DNA of 64,000 nt from Geosiphon pyriformis (lineage: Eukaryota > Glomeromycota > Glomeromycetes > Archaeosporales > Geosiphonaceae): assembly GCA_016748015.1 (NCBI GenBank), contig JAAOMT010000128.1:2193426-2257425 (forward strand), read 5' to 3'. Positions 25,204 through 37,768 of the stretch are shown in pieces. Below the pieces are notes generated by a model that searched no databases, was not told where the DNA came from, and was given only the letters and a program-made list of their open reading frames with translations. The translations under genes were made by a program, and so were the position numbers. Each line of letters opens with the position of its first letter. The stretch's first letter is position 1.

Positions 25204-26300
25204 CTATCCCATAATATAACCAAAATAAGGCCCGACATGTGCCTGAGTTTCGCGATTTGGAAGTTGTAGTCGATATCTTTTATTGCAACCCTATTTATTA
25301 AATTTAAGCCCCAAATTGAACTTGGCAACTTATAATTTTAGCAAAATATCCAATCATTTGCAGTGATGGATGGAAAAAACTTAGCCGGATGCTCCTTGCG
25401 AAAAGAATAACATCGATATATCAAAAGACTATCTAAATCTGAAGATTTGACTCATTTTTCTTCAAGTGAACAGTCACAATTCACTGGTGATATCCAATAT
25501 TCCGTTGAATGGTGAAGAAACCGACCATTATCAAAAAATAAAGTTACTTAATCATCAGAATGGGTTATACGATTTACAACCAATACGCTATCTAAATAGG
25601 ATGAAAATTCCTGGTATCCAATACGAGGTTCACCAAATGTAGTAACTTCTATGTACATTTTTGAATTGGTGATTTCCCGAAATCGAAGAGCTGCTAATAG
25701 AGCGAAGACTGAAAATTTTCAAGAAAAAATTGCATTTTATATTTTTAAATTTACAATTAAATAACCAAAAATTCGTACCAGGGCTTTCTCCATGTCCTAT
25801 AAACAGATAAACAAAATATCGAAAGGGTGGTTCACGCAAAAATCCTCCTAGGATGTTGATGACCCTTTTTTTCAGCTTTTGCTCATCGATCGTTGTAATA
25901 TGCTGCCAAGATTCTGATATTTGCAATTTTCTGTAGGATGCAAAAAAACGGTTTTATTCTTGGAGTTGGTATAAGAAATTATAGTCTAACTTTCTATCTC
26001 CACGAAATCTGGCCACAATAGCACGTTTTTTGATATCATTCAAAATTACAGAATATTGGTTTGGCAAGATCCATCCTTCAAGAATTTATACATGAATCAT
26101 AAAAAATTAGTATACAAAATGCAAAAAAATTATCCCTTTTTATTATTTTAATTGAAGATTATTTACCAAAAATTTCTTCTGTAAGTTGGCCACTCAATGG
26201 ATTTAAGCAATGCGTTAAGGCAGCGGAATTTGGAATCGTTGCAAAGTATCTTTTTCCTTCAAAAGGCACTTCCTTCATGAATAGTTCTTTTTTTAAAATT
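25204..26300 (-). pseudogene. L7: lipase-like pseudogene
   Basis: The four-exon order is still visible: exon 1 remnant with T-H-C-L-N-P (about 26275-26168), exon 2 (about 26090-25779) with I-V-A-R-F-R-G and elbow G-H-G-E-S-P, exon 3 (25708-about 25375) with V-T-T-F-G-E-P-R and H-H-S-T-E-Y-W-I-S, and exon 4 (25290-25204) with C-N-K-R-Y and A-H-V-G-P-Y-F-G. Breaks: a stop and frameshift in exon 2, a TAA after T-H-S-D-D and a TGA in exon 3, a GC instead of GT at the intron-3 donor, and a stop directly after I-M-G that removes the terminal Cys. The N-terminal hydrophobic segment is not recognisable. A Tigger-like transposon sits about 200 bp upstream. It resembles L8, L11 and L12. Confidence 0.82.
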
Positions 26301-26515
26301 TCTGGTTCGTTTTAGATGACTTGAAAGCTTATCTACTATTGCTGTCCTAGGAATTTTTTTCTAATTAACTTCTATCAAGAAGTTTGTTTCATATTTTTTA
26401 ATGTCATTATCTGTTCGTTGGATTGGCTCCAGCAAATATTAATATTTTTTCAAGACCAATTTAATCAAAAATGAACTCTCAAAGTTAAAATCATCATAGA
26501 TAAGGATTATTGATA

Positions 26516-26540
26516 GTCAGACCTCCATAAAAGAACCCTC
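26516..26540 (+). repeat. Left terminal inverted repeat
   Basis: Pairs with 28727-28753. The core is CAGACCTCCATAAAAGAAC on the left against the reverse complement CAGGCCTCTATAAAAGAAC on the right, with two mismatches. Confidence 0.8.
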
Positions 26541-26767
26541 GATAAAAGAACAACCTCTTACAAAGAACATTTTTTTATAGTACCAATTGATTAATTAACA
26601 ATTTTCCCTTTATATAGGAACAAAAACATAATTTTATCAAACGTTTATTCGAAATTTACCTTCATATAAGAACAAATATCACATGCTAGATGTTAATTGG
26701 TAATTGGAAAAAGAGTTAGAATGTATTGAATTGATTTCATCCTAACTTTATTTTAAATCGATTTACA

Positions 26768-28592
26768 TTGGACTTACTCTTTTTGATCTTGTCTGTTTTC
26801 ACGTACAGCCACTTAGTCCCTATTGTATTCCAATTCAGGCTTGCTAAAACCAAATCTAATATTATCATTATAGGCACATTTTCTAACAGACTTGCTAAAT
26901 TATCACCTTTATTCAAAAAACAAAAACGAGCAGCAGTTAATGATGCTCTTTGTAAAGAAATTTGTCAATATTTCAAAAATTACTATGGCACGAAACATGA
27001 TGATATTATAGCTTACTTCAATCATAAATATCCAGAACTTCATATTTCTCGTCCAACTGTCTCCAAGATAATCAAAGAGCATGCAAAGTGGTTGAATATT
27101 GAAATTGATGAAATCTCCGAAAGATCTATTTGACACAAAAGCATTAAATTTCCATTATTAGACCAAGCTTTAAGTTATTGGGTAGAACAAGTAACTGCAG
27201 CCACTATCGAATTCAATGATCAACTAATTAAAGAGAAAGGAAAAGAATTTGCCAAACTTCTTGGTATGCACGAAAATGAAATGCAATTCTCAAATAGATG
27301 GATTCAAAAATTCAAAAAACGAAACCAGTTACATATTTACCGATTTCATGGTGAAGCAGGAAGTGTATCAACTGAAAGTTTACCAGAAGAATGAAGAAAA
27401 TTAAAAACCATTATATCCGAATTTGATCCTGCTGACATATATAATGCTGATGAAACAGGATTATTTTTTCGTATGGAACCAAATCAAACACTTGCAAAAT
27501 GTTGAAATGCAGGAAAAAAATTGGTATATTATATTTACCAATTGTTATCGTTATATATTATTATTATATTAAATTAATTGGGTTTTTATAGGATAAATCT
27601 TGGATTACAATTCTTCTTGCTACAAATTCAACTGGATCTCACAAATTGCAACCTTTAGTAATTGCACGTGCAAAAAATCCAAGATGCTTTAAAGGAATTA
27701 ATACTTCCAACCTACCTGTGATTTACAAATTCAATTCCAAAGCATGGCTCAAATATATAAATGAAGGCTATCGAATTCAAAATTAGCATATATTACTTTT
27801 GGTTGATACTGTAACTTCTCATACTTAAATCGGGGAAGATTCATTCCAATTGACCAATATTACTTTGCACTATTTTCCTCCAAATACTACATCACATCTT
27901 CAACCAATGGATGCTGGCATTATCAAATCTTTCAAAGGCAAATATAAGCACTTATATTGTCAACAGATTTTACATCAATTTGAACAAAAAATTAATATTG
28001 AACAGTTAAGTAATATAATATATACATTATTATTATCATTATATATTATATGATTTTATCTAATATTAATTTATTTTTTAGAAATAAATTAAACATAAAA
28101 CAAGCAATTGATTATGTTGTTCAATTATGGTTTCAAGTAACACCTGCTACAATTCAAAACTGTTGGCAAAAAACGGATATTCTTTTCTATAATCAAGAAT
28201 TAGAAATTCAAGAATCCGAAACATTAATTGCTATGGATATATTCAACAATTTACCATCAAATGCACAACAATTGGTCAAAAATCTCGAAGATTATACTGT
28301 AGCAGTTGATGAATTATTGGCAACTGAAAATATACTTGATGATAATGAAATTGTAGATATGGTTTTAGCCGATGCTCAAATTGAAACCAATACAAATAAT
28401 GACTCGGAAGAAGAATTAGAAAAATCTCCACCTGCTATAATTACAATTACAGAAGCATATGAAGCATTAAAAAAGGTAATTAGATTTGAAGAGCAATTAG
28501 CAGAAGAAAATTTTAGTATAGAAAACCAAAATTTACTTAGAAAAAAATTATATGAATACGAAAAAATGAGGAAAATTCTAAAAAACAGGTAA
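26768..28592 (+). pseudogene. Tigger/CENP-B-like transposase, broken by stops
   Basis: Domains in order: N-terminal helix-turn-helix (C-K-E-I-C-Q-Y-F ... I-S-R-P-T-V-S-K-I-I-K, about 26937-27085), a second Tc5/CENP-B type DNA-binding helix set (L-D-Q-A-L-S-Y-W ... W-I-Q-K-F-K-K, about 27155-27320), and a DDE core with Y-N-A-D-E-T-G-L-F-F (about 27440-27470), L-L-L-V-D (about 27795) and H-L-Q-P-M-D-A-G (about 27895-27920). A likely intron follows K-K-L at about 27525-27591. In-frame stops occur at 27131, 27392, 27503, 27784 and 27826, and no in-frame ATG precedes the first helix. The C-terminal part (28080-28592) is open. It is inactive, but decay is limited to point changes. Confidence 0.82.
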
Positions 28593-28726
28593 CAATTTAT
28601 CAATATTTTAATAATAATAATAATAATAATAGATTGATTTAATAAATAAATATAGTTTATTTGATAATAATTATAAAACTCTATAATCGAACACCTCTAA
28701 AATGGAACATAATTTGCATGTCCTAA

Positions 28727-28753
28727 CTGTGTTCTTTTATAGAGGCCTGACTG
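28727..28753 (-). repeat. Right terminal inverted repeat
   Basis: Ends the Tigger-like element with GTTCTTTTATAGAGGCCTGA, complementary to the left repeat at 26516-26540. Confidence 0.8.
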
Positions 28754-28755
28754 TA

Positions 28756-29142
28756 CATGATTTTTGAATATTTGATCAGCTGATTGGGTTAATTCCATTC
28801 TTTCTTGAACCTAATACATGTACATTTAAAAAGTTTTTTTTTGGAAAATTGAGGATTATTAAATTCAATTCTCTGGTCATAATAATTGACTCATAAGTTT
28901 GGGGTAATTTTAAAAATACCCTACTATTTCTATGGAACGATCAATTTAGACGGAAAAATGATGATTTAAGATTTGGATGAAAGTTATAACGATAGGGATA
29001 TTCAACATACTGTTTTAATCTAGTTACTTCCGTATTAAAAATAAAACCTGCTATGCAGGATAATACATCTTTCAATTCCATTCACAACATTTTTCATCAA
29101 CACTTTGAAAACAAAATATTTATAATCAATTGAAGAGCCATT
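28756..29142. other. Intergenic upstream of L8
   Basis: AT-rich spacer between the transposon and L8. An A/T-rich TATTAAAAATAAAA tract lies about 105 nt before the L8 ATG and could serve as its core promoter, but the support is weak. Confidence 0.4.
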
Positions 29143-30605
29143 ATGAAACCAAGCAGTATTTTCATGCTTGGTTTTTTAATGAGCTCATATCTTTTGGTCA
29201 CACTATTTTTAAATTTAAGAATTAGCTTTAAACATTTGATATTAGTAGGAAAATTTTTTTTGACTCAAAATAAAATTCATATTAACTTAGAGAAAGACAA
29301 TTTAACGGATATAAAAGATTTACAAAATTTGGGAATTTTTCACGATCAAAGTGAAATATTGTATAAATACAATTATACGAGTTTGGTTACAAATGGTGAA
29401 ATTGTAAATAAGGGCCAAAATATTGAAAGAAAATTATTCACCAGAGCCACAAGTATTTATTATAAAAAGGAAGTTCCTGCAAGGAAACTTTTATTATTTT
29501 CTCAAGCTGCTAGATTTGCTCATGAGACGTACTGTTTCGACCCATTAAAGGCAAAAGTAGCAACAGCTATATTTTCAGGTAGGTCTTTAACAACTTGGTA
29601 CTTTTCAAGATTTAAAAGATTTTCAAAATTGGAAAGACTAAAATGTTCCATCATTTTAAACCAAAAGCTTGGATTTCAACAAGTTTGGAACCCTTAGCAG
29701 TAGAATCTGGTCCGAGAGAAGCAATCGTAGTAAGTTTTAGAGGAAAAGAGCTTATATACGATGAAATGGGTCGAATATATGTATCTAGTTATCAGCGCTT
29801 ATATGACCCTAAGAAAGTGAAAGGAAAGGCTTGGGTGTTAAAAGAATTTTACAATGATCGATTTTTGAAGGCTAAAGATGAAGTTATACGAAATCTCCAA
29901 AATTATTTGAAGTATCGAACTTTTAAAAAAAAAATTTTTTTGTTTACCGGTCATGGTGAGGGTGGAGGTTTGTTTTCTTCAATTGGAAATTTCTCTTAAA
30001 AATAATTTTTGGAAAGAAATTTATTATTTAAAATTTTTTTTAATCAAGTTATTTTTATTAGTATTTGCAGCTCTTGTTGCTTTGGAATTTGAAGAAATTA
30101 TTCCCCAAGATCAAATATATGTCATCACATTTGGACAACCACGAATTGGAGACAAAAAATTCACACAATACGTAGAATCTAGGCTATCCAATATTTATCG
30201 TATCACACATGCCGATGATTATGTTCCCTTGTTTTTCGGCGAAATTGCTGTACATTTAAATACAGAATACTGGATACCGAAGGAGGAGGAATGTGATTGT
30301 ATTGAAATGGATTTAACAATTTTTCCAAGATTTATTTATGAATGTGGTGCACCTGTTGGAAAGGAAAATCCGGTTAGTAAAAAGATATTGGGAGATAAGC
30401 AATAAAGAAAAGAATTCAAGTTTTGACTTTATTATATTTTATATTTGCTTTTTCCATAATTTTTCTGGTTTAGGACTGTAACAATCAATTTCTCGAGAAA
30501 AATCGAAAGACTTGGAAGTTCACTACAGCTCACAATGGTCCTTATTTCAACTACAAAATGGGAGAATGTGATGATGATCTAAAAGAATTTTTAAATTCTA
30601 CATAA
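29143..30605 (+). CDS. L8: lipase-like protein, elbow G-H-G-E-G-G
   Basis: Exons 29143-29578, 29668-29967, 30062-30372 and 30474-30605; 392 residues. A hydrophobic N-terminus (about 7-24) begins almost at Met1. Marks: A-H-E-T-Y-C-F, V-V-S-F-R-G-K-E-L (oxyanion-hole region, Lys where Rhizomucor lipase has Ser), V-I-T-F-G-Q-P-R-I-G, T-H-A-D-D-Y-V-P-L-F-F (Asp kept), H-L-N-T-E-Y-W-I-P, A-H-N-G-P-Y-F-N (His kept) and M-G-E-C. Gly242 replaces the nucleophile Ser. The intron-1 acceptor is AAAAG. It groups with L7, L10, L11 and L12, which share D-D-Y-V-P-L-F-F or close variants. It converges with L9. Confidence 0.9.
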
Positions 30606-32062
30606 AACAGAAAGCGAAGGGGTTGAACAATAGAAGAATTTTAAATTTGTTTTTGCACTCATGCAAATTATGAAGGTTAAAGTTTCCAATTAAAGTTTCA
30701 AGTTGTTTGCGCTGAATCAAATTAAATTCGAGAATATAACGGATTATTTATTGAGATAAGATATTACTTGAGCTTTTTTTGTCTTAAAGTTAAAATGAAA
30801 AATTATCCAAGAGATTAAAATATAGAACGAAAGAATTTTATCAATGATTTCAGAGTTTTCTATTTCAATTATAATGCCATACAATATATTTAAATTTAGA
30901 TTTAGCATGATGACACCTTCCAACTTTTTTATTTTTATCTTCTAATATTAAACTCTATTTTTGACTAAACCACCGCCGCAAATGTCGGTTAGAGAACTAT
31001 AAGATTCAATTATGAAAATTGCTGCTATCAATAAACCTTTTCATAAAACTTTTTTTTTGATTTATAAAGATTTAATTTTTCGTTATTTTACAATAAAATT
31101 CAAACTTTTGATCTAAATTTTAAATTTCTTTATTTATTAACTTGCAAATTTTTCTTCATGTATTATGATATATTAAGATTGAAATAATTTTATCATCTAA
31201 TTTTTACTTTACAAAAAAAATATTTAGTCACAGAGTAAATTTTTTTATTTTAAGAAATTCATTTAATTAAAAATTTATTTCTTAATTAAGAAACATGGCT
31301 TTTTCCATTTTTCCAATTTTTTTTTGGATAATAACTAGACATTTACATTAAATATTATATAAATAAATTTTAATAATAGTTGACATATTTTATTCATTTC
31401 TAATTGCAAAAAATTCAACTAATAAAAATATCATTTAAGAACAATTAATTTGTACAATAAAAGAAATTTAAAAATTCTTCTTGATTTTTATAATAAATAT
31501 TGGTTTTTTTTGACGTTTTCTTATTTTTTTTTAGTATTTTTGTTTACAATTTTTAATAATTATTAAACTTTTTTCATTTTTATGTACTTTCATATTTATT
31601 CAAAAATAATATTTTCGTTAATATAAATCTTTAATTAAGTTGACAAAACTTGCTACTCATGCTATCTGGTTTTAACTCTCTAAACTATTTCATGAACTTT
31701 TCCTTTTTAACTGATGTCTAAAACATGTGCAATAGCATTAATTATTAGTGAAGCTTTTTGTGAAAAAATTAACAAGCTATTTCCTTTCTATATAAAGTAT
31801 CTACTCCATTCTTTTAATAACAAATGCTTTTTTGATAATTTTATTGCAAATAAATGCTATAATGTTTCATTGCTTAATGTGTCCATCATTTATTTTAGGT
31901 TAATGAATCCAATTTAAAAATTGAAGTCCAAAAATGAATTAAAAGACATAAAAGGATTTATGATGAACATCTCTTTTTAACAAGAAAGTTACTTGATTAG
32001 AAAATAGATTTATATGAAAATTTTTCAAACCAGAGAAATTCCAAAAAGTGTAACACATAATG
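30606..32062. other. Intergenic between convergent L8 and L9
   Basis: AT-rich 3' flanks of both genes. The frame at 31714-31917 has no motif. Nothing else was seen. Confidence 0.5.
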
Positions 32063-33512
32063 TTAATTTCTTGGAAATAGAAGAGACTTGGATACATCAT
32101 TACATTTCATTTCTATACCGAAATATGGACCTTGATGAACACGTGGATTCCCATTACTTGAGACTTTAACGTAAGATTTTCTCGTGCTTCCATGACAATT
32201 CTAGCCGAAATAAGAAAGGTTATATTTTACGAGGAATAATTATTATCCATCTTTTATTATTGTTCAATTAATTGAAATGCTACAATAACTTGTAAAACTT
32301 ACCGGGTTTTCTTCGAGATAACCATTGAGGATATTTATACGCGGGTATGGGAGACATTTATAAACTATTGGTCGATCTTCAGGACAATCATTACATTCCT
32401 CTTGTCTGGAAATCCAATATTCGGTATGTGGATGCCTATAGTTCTCGTCTAGAAAACCAACATGAGGTATTGGATCATTCCAATTGGTAATTCTGTATAA
32501 ATCTGGAATATTTTTGGCGACATAGCTTGCAAATTTCTGATCTCCGAATCGTGGTGCCCCAAAAGTTATAACCTTAATTGGAATAACTGGATTTTTTCGA
32601 TGAAAGCTTAATGCTGCAAATATAGCATATACTGAAAGAAAGATTTAAAATTAGATTGTTAATTATCCATTTAATATTTTACCACCAAGATTTTTAATGA
32701 AAGATGAAGAAGTCTTACCACCACCAGCTCCATGTCCAGTAAAATGAACCGTATATTTTCCAGTATATTCGGCAATTTGATCCGTAATCAATTTGATTAA
32801 ATAATCTTCTTTTTGGCGGTAAGTTGTAAAGAAGGTTTGCTCGACTAATCCAGCATCACGTTCTCCATAAAGCGAAAAATTCTTAAAATTAGGGATCGTC
32901 ATGAACCTTTCGCACCACACTGGTTTATAACCATGATGAATAAAAATTACTATTTCTCTCAAAAGTGACGAAGAGCTTTTCAAATGAGCCGAGGCTTGTT
33001 CAGAAAATTAATAAACAATTAGTCTCCTGTTAGAAAATTGAAAGAAGTTCAAGTAATATATAAACAAAAAAAAATTGTCTAATGTTACCTACTAATCCAG
33101 AGTCCCATTCCTCTTGTTTATAAGGAATGCAATAAGCTTCCTTTGCGTATTCCGCCATTTTCTTGAAATAATTTAATAATTTATGATCTTTAACAGGGCT
33201 CATTTTACGTCTATTTGATATAAATTCATTAATTTCCTTTTGAAATGGGAAGTCACGTTTCAAATATTTCCCTTTTCTTTCATCCAAGGAAACATCTAGG
33301 TTTAAAAGATTTTGCCCTAAGGGAAATGAGACGATTGGCTTTTCAGATTTTATAATCCTTTGTGTCTCGTATATTATTTTACTCAATTTTTCAACTTCGT
33401 TTTGCCAGCGATTATAAATATTAAAAGGAAAGAAAATCTTGAAAAAAGCTATTGCTAGTAAAGAGATGAAAATAAATTTCGAAAAAAAGAATATCGAAAT
33501 ATTAGATTGCAT
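32063..33512 (-). CDS. L9: lipase-like protein, elbow G-H-G-A-G-G
   Basis: Exons 33512-33089, 32994-32719, 32631-32303 and 32200-32063; 388 residues. The hydrophobic segment is at about residues 5-29. Marks: M-A-E-Y-A-K-E-A-Y-C-I, V-I-T-F-G-A-P-R-F-G, N-W-N-D-P-I-P (Asp kept), R-H-P-H-T-E-Y-W-I-S, V-H-Q-G-P-Y-F-G (His kept) and E-M-K-C. Gly230 replaces the nucleophile. By its H-P-H-T-E-Y-W-I-S block it belongs with L4-L6, although it lies among the L8/L10-L12 subgroup and on the opposite strand, so copies have moved or inverted within the array. Confidence 0.9.
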
Positions 33513-34535
33513 TTTGATATCAATTTAAATTTTTAACAGGCCTCACAACTCAAGGCAAAAGGCGAATTTTCTTACGATAAATTTTATGATTAGCTTCTTG
33601 AAATACCTAAAGAAGAAATATTTGTTTAGATGAAAATTTTATTTGGACGCTACAATGATGTGTTTTGTGCCGATCAAATTAATTATCTCATAAAAAAACG
33701 GGATTTTTTCATCCTCACCGATTGGCAAAGCTAAAAAAGACAAAATTGACAGACTCAAAAAAAATTCCCAGGCTTAATTGTCGGGAAAAAGCTCGCGATA
33801 GAAATATCGAGAAGATTTTCCAGAATTTTTGCCCTGATTCGTCAAATGCCAATTCAACAAATAATTATTTTTTTCCGATGATGGAAATTAATACTATTTT
33901 TCATTTTTAAATAAAACAACATTTATTGTCATTTTATTTTCAATTCTAACACATATTTTATTTTGTCATTTGTTATTTTCGTTTTGCAATAAAAATTAAA
34001 TACCAATGGGTAATTTTTTGAATCAGAAAATTTTTAAAAAAAAGCTTTCATGACATGTCTTGAACCTAATTTTTAATCATGTTTTTTACATCTCTTATCT
34101 TAAAAAAGTATAAACTTTTAATATTTCTTATCCAATCTTATATGATAAAAATATTGATCATCAGTATTTTATTTTAATGATTTTTTTAATATAATTTAAA
34201 CATTAATATTTTTTGAAGCTCTATCGTGTTTAATGATAACTAATCACCACCATGTTTTCTGTTTACTACCCAGTTGTTATTGATTCTGAAAAAAAAAAGA
34301 TTATTATTCAAAAGATAATTTATATACGATTTCTTTGGGCATGGCAACTTAGCTGAGATATCAAACGTAAATTTTGATTATTTAATGTTTGTAAAAAATA
34401 AAATTATGTAATAAATTATTGCATTTCAAAGCAATTTCAATATCTTATATGAATAAACTGAAAAGAAAATCTTTCCTGATATTTTTTTATTATATATTGT
34501 GAAAAAAAAACATTTGGGCTTGTTCATTTTTCTAT
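33513..34535. other. Divergent promoter region L9/L10
   Basis: About 1 kb between two divergent genes, so both promoters should be here. A CATAAAAT stretch lies about 75 nt upstream of the L9 ATG, which resembles the L4/L5 TATA spacing. The frame at 33722-33910 looks like chance. Confidence 0.4.
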
Positions 34536-35826
34536 ATGATGTTATTCTTCTCGGTTGCGACCATCACAATCCTTTTCATTTGGATATACTTTTACTTTAC
34601 GATTAGACTTGATTCTCATAGCGTAATTCATTTTGAACAAACATTGAAAGGAAATAGTGCTTTTTTTGTTAATACTAAAACTGCTTCGGAGAAGAATAAG
34701 TTCCCTCAAAACACTGAGTTTTTTTTGACAAAATATCTCCATCTGCCCAAACGCTCTGTATATGAAAATGAGTCTCCATTAAAAGAAATTGATGATATAG
34801 AATATCAATACCTGACGTTAATGGCCAAGTATGCACAAGAGGCTTACTGCTTTGACAGTAGTAAATTGATAGCACCAAAAATATATGGTAAATATTAATT
34901 GTTTCTTAACTTGTCAAAAATTAAGAAGTTAAAAAGTGAATATTTTCTTTCGGAAAGGATCAATTTTTGCAACAAATCAATCTTTAACTGGTCTAGTAAG
35001 AAACGGTCCTGGAGTAATACCTATCATAGCAACATTTTCCACTCCAGAATTAACCTATGATGAATTGGCAAAAATGGAACAGAAGAAACTTTTAGTTGAT
35101 TCCCCAATTTCTACCCGAGGATATATTCTGGCTGACTTCTATGAAAGATACTGGAATATCGCAAATAATGTGGTAACAGAGATGGTACAGCCTTTCTTAG
35201 AAGATAGAAAATATGCAAAACATACATTTTGCTTTGTAGGTCATGGTGGTGGTGCTAGTATGTAATAACTGTTTCAAAAAGTTATACTCCAAAGGAATTA
35301 GAAATAATCAAATTTAATACTTTTGCCAAACCAGTAATAGCAACGTTTGCCGCGGTAATATTGAAGCACTCTAGAGCGGAGAAATGGGTTCGATTAACGA
35401 CATTTGGTCAACCACGAATTGGAGATTTTGCTTTTGCAAAATTAATCGAAAGAACCCTTGTTAGACGAGTAACTAATGCTGATGATTATGTGCCCTTGTT
35501 TTTCGATTATATTTTGGTACATTACAAAGGGGAGAGATTTATTTCACCTAGGAGTATTTGCGAATGTGATGGACAAGCCCAAGTAAATTCACCCAAAATC
35601 TTTGCCTGTATAACATCTCGTCTTCAAGAACATCCGGTTTGCTCGATTAATTTTGCTTTGTAATTTCAAATCAATAAGATCAAATTTAAATTCTAATTTT
35701 TGTTTACAGGAATGCAATAAAAGATACCAGCAACCAAAATCTAAGCTGCCATCAAGAGATACAAATTCTCACATTGGACCATATCTTGGGTATTTGATGG
35801 ACAGAAACTTTTGCCATTTTCCATAA
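34536..35826 (+). CDS. L10: lipase-like protein, elbow G-H-G-G-G-A
   Basis: Exons 34536-34887, 34958-35257, 35335-35636 and 35710-35826; 356 residues. The hydrophobic segment starts at residue 2 (to about 22). Marks: M-A-K-Y-A-Q-E-A-Y-C-F, T-T-F-G-Q-P-R-I-G, N-A-D-D-Y-V-P-L-F-F (Asp kept), V-H-Y-K-G-E-R-F-I, S-H-I-G-P-Y-L-G (His kept). The elbow is G-H-G-G-G-A with Gly214 at the nucleophile position. The second elbow Gly is Ala, so the donor codon of intron 2 differs (A|GT instead of G|GT), but the frame is kept. The usual M-G-x-C end reads M-D-R-N-F-C. It converges with L11. Confidence 0.88.
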
Positions 35827-36363
35827 ATCTCAAAAAAAAAAAATTCTTTGAGGAGTTTTGCATTATAAAGTGATTTTCCCCGAGTAAAAAATAATTTTGC
35901 CGATCAATTTATTTTTCATGTATCTTTATATAAAAACCATTTTTTTGTTACAAAATAAAATATTTTACCCAACAAGATTTTTAATACTACTTATTTTTCA
36001 CCAAAATAAACATTTACTTTGAAATCGGCTTTTTTGCAAACTACAACTTCATTAAAATATATAGTTTTAAGATTTATTTAAAAATATTTTCCTAATAATA
36101 GTTAAAATTTCTCAAATTAGGATGGAGATTTCGCTTGCTTTCATGAAACTCCCTCTAATTTTCCAAAATGCACTGCGAAATAATTTTAAGGTTTCATCAG
36201 TTGAATTCATCTAATAAGATAAGAATTTTGTATTTTCATGACAAAGTACTATGATACTTTCAAAAATTTTGGATAAAAATGCACAAAAATGAAGGTTTGA
36301 TATTGAATATCACAAATAATTCATTTTTAGAAATACATTCCATAAACACCAAACCAATTAAAA
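35827..36363. other. Intergenic between convergent L10 and L11
   Basis: Short AT-rich 3' flanks. No feature was seen. Confidence 0.5.
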
Positions 36364-37768
36364 TCACCCAGTAGTAAAATTACAATCTCCCATTTTAAGC
36401 CCAAAATAAGGTCCCCAATGCGAATTTGTCTTTCTTAATGATTCGCTCTGTAAATGTTTTCTAAATCTTTGATTGCAAAACTGTTTAAAGACATAAAGAA
36501 TTATGTATTATTATTCAAAAAAAAATTTATCCAAAATATTGAATATTTTAGACATACCAAAGGTTCTTTTCTGTAAGATGATGTGCATTTATACACTTCG
36601 ATATTCGACAGGTTATCCGAGTACGAACATTGACATTCATTCCATCCAGGTATCCAGTATTCAGTGTTGTGATGGCTATATAAGTCACCAAAGAATAATG
36701 GAATTGGATCATCGGCATGCGTAACACGGTCGATATTAAATCCAAGTCGCTTGTCGATATATTCTGCCAAATTGACATTTCCAAAACGGGGTTCTCCAAA
36801 AGTCGTCACATGAATTTGCCGGTCAGGGGTAAGTCTGCGCAATTCCAGGGCTGAGAAAAGGGCAAAAACTTCTCTCATCATAAAAGTCAGATTGAGAAAA
36901 TATTATTAAATATCAAAAAACAATTTTTTAATTTGATAGCCGGCCCAGAAATACTTACCACCACCTTCTCCATGGCCAGTGAAAAAATAGACAAAATCAT
37001 CATAGTACGGATTATTCAAATATACTGAGAGCATCTTCAAAATTTTTTCTTTAGCAAAAAATTGAAATCTCGAAAATAATTCCTGGGAAACTTTTGTCTC
37101 CATCCTCGCTCGATAAAAAATGTATTGTTCTTCTTGTTCAAGGATGGACATTTTTTCATAATTCAAAGGAAGCCCTTTAAATCTAGCTATTATCGCAGGA
37201 ACTGGTCGATCAGCGTATATTATTGGCTTGGAGCTAGGAAGTATCCAGGCTTAAGAATTGGGATTTATCATACTTTATAATTCAAAATCAAGATAAGGCC
37301 TTTTTGAAATCCAAATTTTTTTTTACCATAAACACCTTCGGCAATAAAGCCACTATAAGGGTTTAAGCAGAACGTTTGATGGGTGTACCACGACATTGCT
37401 TGGAGAAAATTTAATTTATTCTGATCCTTTACTCGTTCTACCATAAACTCGAGAGATGGAGTTGTCCTGACATAATCCAAAGATTTTTTGTGGAGGTTCA
37501 CTGAACTTCCATTTCTTGAAGCATATGAATATTGCAAGTGAACTTTATTTGGAGCTCTCAAAGCGGAAAAATTAGATTTTTCCCTTAGACAAAGATTATT
37601 ATTTTTTAAAGAATTGCATGTTGTGTGAAATAAGGAGTTTTTGAAATTAGTATTCTCGTGAAAATCACAGTGGCCATTGAATGTAGCGGTGAAAAAATAG
37701 TAAAATAACAAAAGACAGATTTGAACAAGAAAGAGAAAAGAGAAAGCGATTGCTGAATGTTGATTCAT
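36364..37768 (-). CDS. L11: lipase-like protein, elbow G-H-G-E-G-G
   Basis: Exons 37768-37327, 37249-36959, 36868-36558 and 36480-36364; 386 residues. ATG 37768 is the first in-frame ATG. A strong hydrophobic segment (about 7-27) follows. Marks: Y-T-H-Q-T-F-C-L, A-R-F-K-G-L-P-L, V-T-T-F-G-E-P-R-F-G, T-H-A-D-D-P-I-P-L-F-F (Asp kept), H-H-N-T-E-Y-W-I-P, S-H-W-G-P-Y-F-G (His kept) and M-G-D-C. Gly241 replaces the nucleophile. Its exon-1 linker carries extra Cys residues (around 35-63) not seen in other members. It groups with L7, L8 and L12. Confidence 0.9.

Larger units (their letters stand above)
26514..28755 (+). mobile_element. Tigger/pogo-like DNA transposon
   Basis: About 2.24 kb between TA dinucleotides at 26514-26515 and 28754-28755, the target duplication typical of Tc1/mariner-pogo elements. 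The terminal inverted repeats begin GTCAGACCTCCATAAAAGAA on the left and, on the reverse complement of the right end, CAGTCAGGCCTCTATAAAAG. It carries a decayed CENP-B/Tigger-type transposase on the plus strand. It sits between lipase-like L7 and L8 and is the only element here with recognisable ends on both sides. Confidence 0.82.

Noticed and set aside
31714-31917. 67-codon open frame between L8 and L9
   Set aside because: AT-rich composition, no motif, no splice partner and no relation to the family. Chance frame.
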